Shown here piece after piece: positions 1 to 6,362 of a stretch of 33,703 nucleotides of DNA. A program made the translations under genes and the position numbers. Below the pieces are notes generated by a model. It saw nothing but the letters and a program-made list of their open reading frames with translations. It searched no databases and had not been told where the DNA came from. The stretch's first letter is position 1; each line of letters opens with the position of its first letter. The DNA is from CALGFI01 sp036374435 (GTDB lineage Bacteria > Actinomycetota > UBA4738 > HRBIN12). The stretch covers positions 1 through 33,703 of the forward strand of contig DASUTU010000013.1 of assembly GCA_036374435.1 (NCBI GenBank), given 5' to 3'.

Positions 1-288
1 GGCGGCGACGGCCTTCATCACCACGAGGTCCTCCGGCGAGGCGACCGGAACCGTCCGGCCGCGGAACCGAACGGACCGCGCGCGCGACAGCATCTGCTCG
101 TCGAGCAGGATGTCGCCCGAGGAGCGCGAGATCACGTCCACTAGGACCCCGTGTTTGAACGCCTTGGCCGCGCAGACGGGCCGGCAAACGTCGAGGTGGG
201 CGATGCGTAGGCGGGGGCGCCTCCGGGTAGACGCAAGGCGGTCGTGGGTGCACTCGGATGCGACGCCCGCGGTCGGAGGGGAGGTCAC
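1..288 (-). pseudogene. Nucleotidyltransferase-like fragment, C-terminus beyond left edge
   Basis: The minus strand reads from a GTG at 288 to the window edge without a stop (96 codons). Residues about 45-96 resemble the middle of small predicted nucleotidyltransferases: a VDVISRSSGD-like segment, a LLDEQMLSRAR stretch, then VPVASPEDLVVMKAVAA, which is typical of this fold. The N-terminal GS...DxD catalytic motif expected about 60-80 residues upstream is absent. The first roughly 40 residues are arginine-rich and do not look like the family. The GTG is also only one base away from the ATG of the divergent microprotein gene at 289. I therefore read this as an N-terminally truncated relic rather than a working enzyme. 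Such nucleotidyltransferases often act in toxin-antitoxin or antibiotic-modifying roles, but nothing here allows a choice. Confidence 0.45.
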
Positions 289-408
289 ATGTTCATCGGC
301 GAGATCGAGGAGGTCGGGGTCATCGAACCCCCGTCCATCCCGGAACCCGCCCCGGTCACGATCGAGCCTTCGACGCCCGATCCGGTCGAGGAGCCGGTCC
401 CCGCTTGA
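289..408 (+). CDS. 39-aa acidic, Pro/Glu-rich microprotein
   Basis: A short open frame starts at an ATG at 289, preceded by a strong ribosome-binding site (GGAGGGGAGG at 275-284). It encodes 39 residues beginning MFIGEIEEVG and continuing as a Pro/Glu/Val-rich tail (EPPSIPEPAPVTIEPSTPDP). There is no membrane segment and no cysteine. The stop TGA (406-408) overlaps a TTG start at 405 of the next gene, so the two are probably translationally coupled. The function is unknown. The tail looks disordered and the molecule could be a small adaptor or leader. Confidence rests on the Shine-Dalgarno sequence, the coupling, and the family-like N-terminus (GEIEEVG). Confidence 0.6.
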   Translation: MFIGEIEEVGVIEPPSIPEPAPVTIEPSTPDPVEEPVPA

Positions 409-908
409 GGCTCGACGACGCGGGACCGCTGTCCGGCTCGGTGCCCGACGGCGTCGTGCCCCTCCTCGGGTACCGCGAGTGGGCCGTGTGGCGCGAGGGC
501 TCCCGGCCGACCCGGCTGCGCTCCTTGTTCCATCCGACGGTGTGGCCGGCCGGTCGTCCGCTCGGCGCGGTCTGCCTTCGCCCGTTGATCTGGCACGCCC
601 GCACCGGCAGCCGGCACGACGGCGTTCCGGACCTGCTGTGCGAGTGCGGGATCTACGCGTTCCGAGAGCCGGGCTTCGACACCCTTCGCGGCGCCAAAGG
701 TCCGAAGGTGCGCGGGGTCGTCTACGGCTGGGGTCGGTACGTGCTCGGGACGTCCGGGTGGCGAACGGAATTCGCGCGCGTGATGGCGCTGCTGGAAGAC
801 CGTGACAACCCGGCGACATGCCGCGAGCTCGCGCGCGGGTACGACATCCCCGTCTGCGCGACCCTCCGCGAGGCCGCGCACGAGCTGCGGCCGGCCGTGT
901 CGTTCTGA
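405..908 (+). CDS. Conserved hypothetical protein with CxCGIYAF motif
   Basis: This 167-residue protein is read from a TTG at 405 that overlaps the stop of the upstream microprotein; the next candidate is a GTG at 441. It contains GYREWAVW near the N-terminus (the family usually has G-[WY]-R-x-W), an arginine-rich middle, LLCECGIYAF around residues 75-84, then VRGVVYGWGRYVLGTSGWRTEFARV. Actinobacterial hypothetical proteins with a C-x-CGI[YH]A motif and a following V-x-G-x-[VL]-x-x-WG segment share this layout, but I know of no assigned function. The CxC pair with nearby histidines (WHARTGSRHD) could bind a metal, which is inference. Codon use is like that of its neighbours. It probably forms a two-gene unit with the microprotein. 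Confidence 0.65.
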   Translation: MRLDDAGPLSGSVPDGVVPLLGYREWAVWREGSRPTRLRSLFHPTVWPAGRPLGAVCLRPLIWHARTGSRHDGVPDLLCECGIYAFREPGFDTLRGAKGPKVRGVVYGWGRYVLGTSGWRTEFARVMALLEDRDNPATCRELARGYDIPVCATLREAAHELRPAVSF

Positions 909-938
909 CGTCCTCGCCGGGTTTCGTGGACGGGTGAC

Positions 939-972
939 CGGGTACCTGAGCCGAACGGGTACCTGAGCCGAA
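939..972 (+). repeat. Perfect 17-bp tandem repeat, two copies
   Basis: The unit CGGGTACCTGAGCCGAA occurs twice head to tail (939-955 and 956-972). It lies just upstream of the ribosome-binding site (GGAGG, 981-985) of the CBS-domain gene at 994. It is either a recent duplication or a binding site for a regulator in the leader of that gene. Confidence 0.85.
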
Positions 973-993
973 ACGGCAACGGAGGCGATCGCG

Positions 994-1497
994 ATGATCC
1001 TGGTGCGACACGTCATGGCCGACGCGCCCAAGTCCCTCAGCCCCGACCGGGTCGTGGCCGACGCGGCCGGGCTGATGGAGCAATACGACGTCGGCGTCAT
1101 CCCCTTGGCGGACGAGGACGGAGGGCTGGTCGGCGTCGTGACCGACCGCGATCTGGTCCTGCGGGTCATCGCCAAGCGGCGGAACCCGTTGGAGGTCACG
1201 CTCGGCGACGTGGCGACGACCACCCTCGTGACCATCTCGCCCGACATGAACGTCTCGGAGGCCCGAGATCTCATGGTCGAGCACCGCGTCCGCCGCCTGC
1301 CCGTCGTCAAGGACGGACGGCTCGTCGGCATCGTCTCGCTCGGCGACATCGCCGTCACCGACCCCTCGAAGCGGGCGGTGGGCGAGGTCCTAGAGGGCGT
1401 CTCGGAGTCGCCGAGCACGACGGAGGTCCGCGACGAGCCCGACCGGGGCACCCCCGAACGGGCGCGCCGCGAACGCAGCGATCGGCGGGCCTCCTGA
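994..1497 (+). CDS. Two-CBS-domain protein
   Basis: The 167-residue product starts MILVRHVMADAP, with GGAGG at 981-985 upstream. It has two CBS motifs. The first spans about residues 7-60 and ends GGLVGVVTDRDLVLRVI. The second spans about 70-128 and ends DGRLVGIVSLGDIAV. After these comes a charged, probably disordered tail of about 35 residues. Stand-alone tandem-CBS proteins form a Bateman module that binds adenosyl ligands (AMP, ATP, SAM) and often act as energy or stress sensors; this is family knowledge. No attached enzyme or DNA-binding domain is visible. The gene converges with the sigma-factor gene, with 14 bp between them. The leader carries a 17-bp tandem repeat. Confidence 0.9.
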   Translation: MILVRHVMADAPKSLSPDRVVADAAGLMEQYDVGVIPLADEDGGLVGVVTDRDLVLRVIAKRRNPLEVTLGDVATTTLVTISPDMNVSEARDLMVEHRVRRLPVVKDGRLVGIVSLGDIAVTDPSKRAVGEVLEGVSESPSTTEVRDEPDRGTPERARRERSDRRAS

Positions 1498-1511
1498 GAC
1501 GACCCGGCTGA

Positions 1512-2285
1512 TCAGTCGGGCTCGTCGAGCTCGAGCTCGGCCGTGGCCGTGTCCCGGAGCTGCCGAAGGGTCTGCGCCAGGATCCGGCTCACGTGCATCT
1601 GGGACACGCCGACCTCACGCGCGATCTCGGACTGCGTCAGGCCGCGGAAGAACCGGAGATACAGGACCGTGCGCTCGCGCTGCGGAAGGCCACGCACGGC
1701 CGGCGCGATGCTCTCCCAGTCGTCCAACACCTGCATCGACGGGTCCTCGGATCCGAGGACGTCGATCGGTGCGGCGCTCTCCTCGTTGGCCGGGGCATCG
1801 AGCGAGCTCGTGGAGTAGGCCTGGCTGGCCTCCATCGCCTCGAGGATCTCCTCGGCCGAGGCACCGCATCGGCCGGCGATCTCCTCGATGGTGGGCGAGC
1901 GGCCGAGCTCTTGGGACAGCTCGGGCAACACCGTGTTGATCCGAAGCCCGATCTCCTGGAGCCGGCGGGGCACGCGGACCGCCCATCCCTTGTCTCGGAA
2001 GTGCCGCTTGAGCTCCCCGACGATGGTGACCGCGGCGTACGTCGAGAACTGTACGTCGCGACCCAGGTCGAACCGGTCGATCGCGTTCAGCAGGCCGAGG
2101 CTCGCCACCTGGAGCAGGTCGTCCTGCGACTCGCCCCGTCCCGCGAACCGGCGAGCCAGGTATTCGGCGAGCGGCAGGAAGCGACGGGTCAGCTCCTCCC
2201 GGGCCTGCTCGTCGTCGGGCAGCCGGGCGAAGAGGTCACGCTCGGGCACGTCCTCGACCACGAACCGGCGAGACCCTCGGCTCAT
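1512..2285 (-). CDS. SigB/SigF-family RNA polymerase sigma factor
   Basis: A 257-residue group 3 sigma factor. Region 2 spans about residues 40-110 (LAEYLARRFAGRGESQDDLL, then DVQFSTYAAVTIVGELKRHF). It is followed by the family-typical RDKGWAVRVPRRLQE. A region 3 helix bundle lies at about 120-175. Region 4 holds LPQRERTVLYLRFFRGLTQS and the HTH EIAREVGVSQMHVSRIL. The start is taken at 2285 because its ATG overlaps the TGA of the anti-sigma gene (ATGA); the longer frame upstream lies inside that gene. In the family, such factors direct general-stress or developmental regulons and are held inactive by an RsbW-type partner. Here the anti-sigma gene is immediately upstream and the STAS gene is divergent, the layout of a partner-switching module. 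Confidence 0.93.
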   Translation of the reverse strand: MSRGSRRFVVEDVPERDLFARLPDDEQAREELTRRFLPLAEYLARRFAGRGESQDDLLQVASLGLLNAIDRFDLGRDVQFSTYAAVTIVGELKRHFRDKGWAVRVPRRLQEIGLRINTVLPELSQELGRSPTIEEIAGRCGASAEEILEAMEASQAYSTSSLDAPANEESAAPIDVLGSEDPSMQVLDDWESIAPAVRGLPQRERTVLYLRFFRGLTQSEIAREVGVSQMHVSRILAQTLRQLRDTATAELELDEPD

Positions 2286-2689
2286 CGGCCGTTCCCCAAC
2301 GTGCGTTTCACGATCCGGATCGCCGGCACGCCGTTCCACAACTCGAGGCGGACGCTCTCGGTCAGGGCCTGGAGCACCTTCCACGACAGGGTCTCCTCGA
2401 ACCCGTCGGGGGGCCAGGTCGAGGTGATGTCGGCGGCCACGACCGCCTCCAACCGTCCCGGCATCGGACGCACGTCCAGCCGGAGCGCGCTCGGGTGGCC
2501 GGGGAACGAGAGGAGCTTCGCGGCCGCTTCGTCCACGGCAAGCCGAAGGTCGTCCACGCCGTCCAGCGTCAACGGGAGGCGACCGGCGACCGCGCCGACC
2601 ACGCCCCGCAACACGTGCACGAACTCCGGTCGGGCCGGGACCGTGACCCGGACCTCGTCCTTCGCGACGCGGTGATCGGCACGCTCCAC
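2282..2689 (-). CDS. RsbW-like anti-sigma factor, degenerate ATPase motifs
   Basis: A 135-residue protein read from a GTG at 2689, with GGAGG about 10 bases upstream. It ends KVLQALTESVRLELWNGVPA followed by IRIVKR. The N-terminal part (VPARPEFVHVLRGVVGAVAG, then DDLRLAVDEAA) matches the opening of RsbW/SpoIIAB-type GHKL ATPases. The N-box asparagine appears to be replaced by lysine (DEAAAKLL), and I find neither a DxGxG box nor a GLGL box. The place where they would be reads TSTWPPDGFEETLSW. Its position, overlapping the sigma gene by 4 bp and divergent from a STAS protein, supports an anti-sigma role. Whether it still binds ATP or phosphorylates the STAS partner is doubtful. Confidence 0.8.
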   Translation of the reverse strand: MERADHRVAKDEVRVTVPARPEFVHVLRGVVGAVAGRLPLTLDGVDDLRLAVDEAAAKLLSFPGHPSALRLDVRPMPGRLEAVVAADITSTWPPDGFEETLSWKVLQALTESVRLELWNGVPAIRIVKRTLGNGR

Positions 2690-2765
2690 CTATACTGGAC
2701 CTCCCGCGAGCACGTCGCGGCCGGTGGCGATCCGGCCGGGCGAATTATCGACGATGGAGGGATAG

Positions 2766-3098
2766 ATGGAGCTGACCCTGGAGAATGCCACCTCCGGGGA
2801 CTGGACCGTCGTTCGCGTCGCCGGCGAGCTCGACCTCCACACCTCACCGCAGCTCCGCGACCACGTGCTGGGGCTCTTGGAAGAACCCCCGGTCCGGGTC
2901 GCGTTGGACATGGCCAAGGTGACGTTCATGGACTCGAGCAGCCTGGGCACGCTCGTCACGTGCCTGAAGCGGGTGCGGGAGCGGGGCGGCCGGCTGATCC
3001 TCATCGGGATCTCGGGCTCACCGATGAAGGTACTCTCCCTGACCGGCCTCGACCGCGTGTTCGACCTCGTGTCGTCCCCGTCCGACCTCCCGGCTTGA
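2766..3098 (+). CDS. STAS-domain anti-anti-sigma factor (RsbV/SpoIIAA-like)
   Basis: A single STAS domain of 110 residues starts at ATG 2766 behind GGAGGG. Visible hallmarks are VVRVAGELDLHTSPQLRDHV near the N-terminus and ALDMAKVTFMDSSSLGTLV at about 46-64. The serine pair S57/S58 in DSSSLG sits where the phosphorylated serine of the family lies. Unphosphorylated STAS partners bind the anti-sigma factor and release sigma. The gene is divergent from the anti-sigma/sigma pair, with 76 bp between them. The large PP2C phosphatase encoded at 6363-11156 is the obvious candidate to dephosphorylate it (inference). Confidence 0.92.
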   Translation: MELTLENATSGDWTVVRVAGELDLHTSPQLRDHVLGLLEEPPVRVALDMAKVTFMDSSSLGTLVTCLKRVRERGGRLILIGISGSPMKVLSLTGLDRVFDLVSSPSDLPA

Positions 3099-3102
3099 AC
3101 CC

Positions 3103-4083
3103 TCATCCGGCCTTGCGCGCCGGCTCCCGTCGGAGCCGCGGCAGCACCTCCTCGGCGTAGAACCGCAGGCCCCCCTCCTGGTCGGGACCGACCTGGTGGA
3201 TGAAGACCCGGTCGTACCCCGCCTCGGCGAACCGTCGAACGGCCTCCTCGTGTCGCCCGGGGTCGGGCCCGCACACCACGGCCTTCGCGAGCTCGTCTTC
3301 GGTGACGAGCTCCGCGGCCTGCTCGAAGTGGCGGGGGAGAGGGAGCTCCTGGCCCAGCTCACCCTTCATGGCTGCGTTCGGCCACCACTGCATGGCGGTG
3401 GCGAGGGCCGCTCGCTCGTCCTCCGCCCAGCAGACGGTGAGCTGCCCGAGCGTGGGTTTGCCGGCGCCGCCCACCTCCTCGAACGCCCGCGTGAGCTCGC
3501 GGTCCGGCGCCACGGCGATCATGCCGTCGCCGACCCGGGCGGCCGATTCGACCGCCTTGGGTCCGCCGGCGGCCAGGTAGATCGGGGGTGGGGCCTCGGG
3601 CAACGTATACAGCTTCGCGTCGACCACGCGGTAGTGGCGCCCGTGGTGATCGACCTGCCCGCCGTCCCACAACGCGCGGATGACCTCGACCGCCTCCTCG
3701 AGCATCTCTCGCCGCTCCGAGGCCGATGGCCAACGCTCCCCCGTCACGTGTTCGTTGAGGTTCTCCCCGGTTCCGAGGCCGAGGAAGAAGCGCCCGGGCA
3801 TCATCTCGGCCGCGGTGGCGGCCGCCTGGGCCACCAGGACCGGGTGCATCCGGATCAGCGGGCACGTCACCGCCGTGCCGACCTCCAGCCGATGCGTGAC
3901 GGCGGCGACCCCGCCGAGGACCGTCCAGGCGAACGGGCTGTTGCCCTGGGTCGACGTCCACGGGTGGTAGTGATCGGAGATGGTGGCGAAATCGAATCCG
4001 GCCTCCTCGGCAAGCCGCGCCAGCGCGATCAGCTGCGAGCCGCTCTGCTCTTCCGCCGACAACGTGAACCCGAACTCGGTCAT
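3103..4083 (-). CDS. F420-dependent LLM-class oxidoreductase (Fgd-like group)
   Basis: This 326-residue TIM-barrel protein belongs to the luciferase-like F420 family. Family-typical segments are ISDHYHPW at about residues 35-42, HRLEVGTAVTCPLIRMHPVL, MMPGRFFLGLGTGENLNEH and PIYLAAGGPKAVESAARVGD. The SDHxHPW signature and overall length match the group that includes F420-dependent glucose-6-phosphate dehydrogenase. That group also contains many enzymes of unknown substrate, so glucose-6-phosphate is not assured. It reduces or oxidises a substrate using cofactor F420 in the cytoplasm. The start ATG lies 3 bp after the penicillin-binding-protein stop, with GGGAGGTGACGG just upstream. The two are therefore probably co-transcribed. 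It converges with the STAS gene, 4 bp apart. Confidence 0.9.
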   Translation of the reverse strand: MTEFGFTLSAEEQSGSQLIALARLAEEAGFDFATISDHYHPWTSTQGNSPFAWTVLGGVAAVTHRLEVGTAVTCPLIRMHPVLVAQAAATAAEMMPGRFFLGLGTGENLNEHVTGERWPSASERREMLEEAVEVIRALWDGGQVDHHGRHYRVVDAKLYTLPEAPPPIYLAAGGPKAVESAARVGDGMIAVAPDRELTRAFEEVGGAGKPTLGQLTVCWAEDERAALATAMQWWPNAAMKGELGQELPLPRHFEQAAELVTEDELAKAVVCGPDPGRHEEAVRRFAEAGYDRVFIHQVGPDQEGGLRFYAEEVLPRLRREPARKAG

Positions 4084-4086
4084 CCG

Positions 4087-6207
4087 TCACCTCCCATCGT
4101 CGTCCCGGTCACCCCCGCCGTTTCCGTCGCCGTCGCCGTTGCCTTCGTCGTCGCCATCGCCGTCGCCCTCGTCGTCGCTATCGCCGTCGTCGTCATCGTC
4201 GCGCTTCTCCTCGTCGTCGGGCGGGTCGGGCATCGGCGGGGGCGGGAGAAAGCGGTAGCCGGACAGATCCGGCTCGGGGAACTCCAACACCTTCATCCGC
4301 GCCGTCGCCGCGAGCATGAACTCCTGCCAGATGCCGGCCGGGATCGAGCCGCCGGTCACCCCGGACAACCCGGCCACCCCCGCCATCGGGACGTTCCCCT
4401 CCGGGTGACCCACCCAAACGCACGCGGCGAGTTGGGGGACGAACCCGCAGAACCAGGCGTTCGCGTACTCCTGGGACGTCCCGGTCTTGCCGGCGACCGG
4501 GCGGCCGGGAAGCGCGGCCGCCGTCCCGGTGCCCCGCTCCACCACTCCGCGCATCGCCCACGTCAGGACGGCGGCGTCCCGCGGCGAGATGGCCTCGGTT
4601 CCGCGGCGGTCGATCGGCCGCTCCAGCCGCTCTCCATCTTCGCGGACCGCCCGGACGGGCGTCGGCTCCCGATGGATCCCCCCGGCGGCGATGGTCGCGA
4701 ACGCCGAGGTCATCTCGAGCGGCGTTACCTCCTCGACGCCCAGGGCGATCGAACACACCGGCGCGAGTGGGCCCTCGATGCCCATCCGCTCGGCCACGGC
4801 GGCGACCCGCTCCGGGCCGACCTCCAGCGCGAGCTGCGCGTACATCGTGTTGACCGAACGCGCCAGGCCGTCGGCCACCGACATCGTGCCGAACCCGGCG
4901 TCGGAGTAGTTGCCGACCTCCCAGGGCTCCCCGTTCGTGGAGCAGCGGGGATCGTCGATGGTGAGCTGCGAGGGCCCGGTCATCAGGGACAGGGGCGAGA
5001 TGCCCGCCTCGAGCGCCGCGGCCAGGACGAACGGCTTGAACGCGCTGCCCGTCTGCCGCTCCGCCTGCGTGGCGAGGTTGAACTCCAAGCGGTTCCAGTT
5101 TCGCCCGCCGACGAGCGCGCGAATCTCCCCCGACCGCGGGTCGATGGCGACCAGGGCGGCCGACGGATCCCCCGGCTCGCCGAGCGCGTTTCGGACGGCG
5201 CGTTCTGCCGCGCGTTGCCAGCGCATGTCCAAGGTCGTCTTCACCCGAAGCCCTCCGCTCGAGGCTCGACCGCTCCCGTACCGATCCGACAGGAACCGCT
5301 CGACGACGTCGGTGAAGTACGGCGCCTCCGAGAACTCGACCGGATGCAGGTCCACGCCGAGCGGCCGGGCGGACAGCCGTTGCGCCCGCTCCGAAGACAG
5401 GGCGCCCGCGTCGGACATCCGGGCCAGCACGTAGTTGCGGCGTCGTTCGGCGCGCGTGGGCCGTCGCACCGGGTCGTATCGAGTCGGTCCCGCGATGAGC
5501 CCGGCCAGGAGCGCCGACTGCCGAACGCCCAGGCGCGACGCCGGCACGCCGAAATACATCCGGGACGCCGCTTCGACGCCGTAGGCACGCCGGCCGAACG
5601 CGATCGTGTTGAGGTAGGCCTCGAGGATCTCCTCCTTGGTCCACCGGCGCTCGAGCTCGATCGCGAGTGCGGCCTCCTCGAGCTTGCGGGCGAACGTCCG
5701 TTCCGCGCCGGTGAACACGTTCTTCACGTATTGCTGCGTGATCGTCGAGCCGCCCTCGACCAGCTCGCCGCGCCCGAGATCCGTCAGGGCCGCTCGCACG
5801 ATGGCGCGCGCGTCGATCCCCCCGTGGTCGAAGAACCCCTCGTCCTCCGCCGCCACCACCGCCTCGACGAGATGTCCGGGTAGCTCGTCGAGCTCGACCA
5901 CGATGCGGTGCTCCGGCCCCGGGAGCTGCGCGATCCGCTCACCGGTCCGGGAGAACAGGAAGGTCGTTTCCGGCAGGGACGGCTCTCGCGGGATCTCGAC
6001 GCGGGCGGCGCGGAACCCGAGGTACCCGATGAGCGCCAGGACGAGCGACACGGACACCCCCGCCGCGACGATCGTCGCGAGCACGGTGAAGCGGAGCAAC
6101 CGCAGCGGCGCGGACAGACCGCCCCGGCGCAGGGGTTCCGGCAGCGTTGGCCGAAGCGGCGCGGAGCGGGATCTGCCGTTCGTGGATGTTTTCGTTCGGA
6201 TGGCCAT
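4087..6207 (-). CDS. Class A penicillin-binding protein (PBP1A-like), acidic C-terminal tail
   Basis: A bifunctional peptidoglycan synthase of about 706 residues, numbered from the ATG at 6207; an upstream ATG at 6315 would add 36 poorly family-like residues. A cytoplasmic basic stretch is followed by one membrane segment (about 37-65). The GT51 transglycosylase domain shows EDEGFFDHGG (about 121-130), GGSTITQQYVKN (152-163), RKLEEAALAIELE and KEEILEAYLN. The transpeptidase domain shows SAFK (S388, K391), SVN (451-453) and KTGT (574-577), so both active sites look intact. The protein polymerises and cross-links peptidoglycan outside the membrane. The C-terminus is unusual: after a short proline-rich stretch comes a tail of Asp, Gly and Glu. 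Similar acidic or low-complexity PBP tails occur in actinobacteria. It is divergent from the sensor phosphatase gene. Confidence 0.93.
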   Translation of the reverse strand: MAIRTKTSTNGRSRSAPLRPTLPEPLRRGGLSAPLRLLRFTVLATIVAAGVSVSLVLALIGYLGFRAARVEIPREPSLPETTFLFSRTGERIAQLPGPEHRIVVELDELPGHLVEAVVAAEDEGFFDHGGIDARAIVRAALTDLGRGELVEGGSTITQQYVKNVFTGAERTFARKLEEAALAIELERRWTKEEILEAYLNTIAFGRRAYGVEAASRMYFGVPASRLGVRQSALLAGLIAGPTRYDPVRRPTRAERRRNYVLARMSDAGALSSERAQRLSARPLGVDLHPVEFSEAPYFTDVVERFLSDRYGSGRASSGGLRVKTTLDMRWQRAAERAVRNALGEPGDPSAALVAIDPRSGEIRALVGGRNWNRLEFNLATQAERQTGSAFKPFVLAAALEAGISPLSLMTGPSQLTIDDPRCSTNGEPWEVGNYSDAGFGTMSVADGLARSVNTMYAQLALEVGPERVAAVAERMGIEGPLAPVCSIALGVEEVTPLEMTSAFATIAAGGIHREPTPVRAVREDGERLERPIDRRGTEAISPRDAAVLTWAMRGVVERGTGTAAALPGRPVAGKTGTSQEYANAWFCGFVPQLAACVWVGHPEGNVPMAGVAGLSGVTGGSIPAGIWQEFMLAATARMKVLEFPEPDLSGYRFLPPPPMPDPPDDEEKRDDDDDGDSDDEGDGDGDDEGNGDGDGNGGGDRDDDGR
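4090..4222 (-). repeat. Low-complexity Asp/Gly codon repeat at the 3' end of the PBP gene
   Basis: Near-periodic runs of GTCGTC/GCCGTC-type triplets on the plus strand encode, on the minus strand, about 43 residues made almost only of Asp, Gly, Glu and Asn. The tract immediately precedes the F420 oxidoreductase start and contains that gene's ribosome-binding site. Such tracts expand and contract easily. Confidence 0.85.
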
Positions 6208-6289
6208 GCGGACGTTGAGCCGGTGGGTGGGGCCCGGACGGCATTGGGCTACCCGGGGCCTCGGCGCGACAAACGGGCCGATCGTCCTC

Positions 6290-6318
6290 TTGCCGAACGG
6301 CGGGAAGGGCTGCATATG
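6290..6318 (+). promoter_or_regulatory. Candidate promoter for the sensor phosphatase gene
   Basis: TTGCCG (6290-6295) and CATATG (6313-6318) are separated by 17 bp and lie about 45 bp upstream of the ATG at 6363. The match to a housekeeping -35/-10 is only moderate, and in GC-rich DNA such matches can be chance. Confidence 0.3.
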
Positions 6319-6362
6319 CTTCTGTCGTCACGGGGGGACGTCGTCGCAGGAGGGTCGACAGG

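Noticed and set aside
1503..1520. Near-perfect 18-bp palindrome centred on CTGATCAG between convergent genes
   Set aside because: It has no loop and no T-run, and it overlaps the sigma-factor stop. A terminator call is not supported.
2691..2696. TATACT as a -10 for the STAS gene
   Set aside because: No acceptable -35 lies 16-18 bp upstream. It overlaps the anti-sigma leader, so it is left uncalled.
3196..5883. Long plus-strand open frame of 895 codons
   Set aside because: It lies antisense to the F420 oxidoreductase and PBP genes and is Arg/Gly/Pro-rich with no family features; a GC-rich shadow frame.
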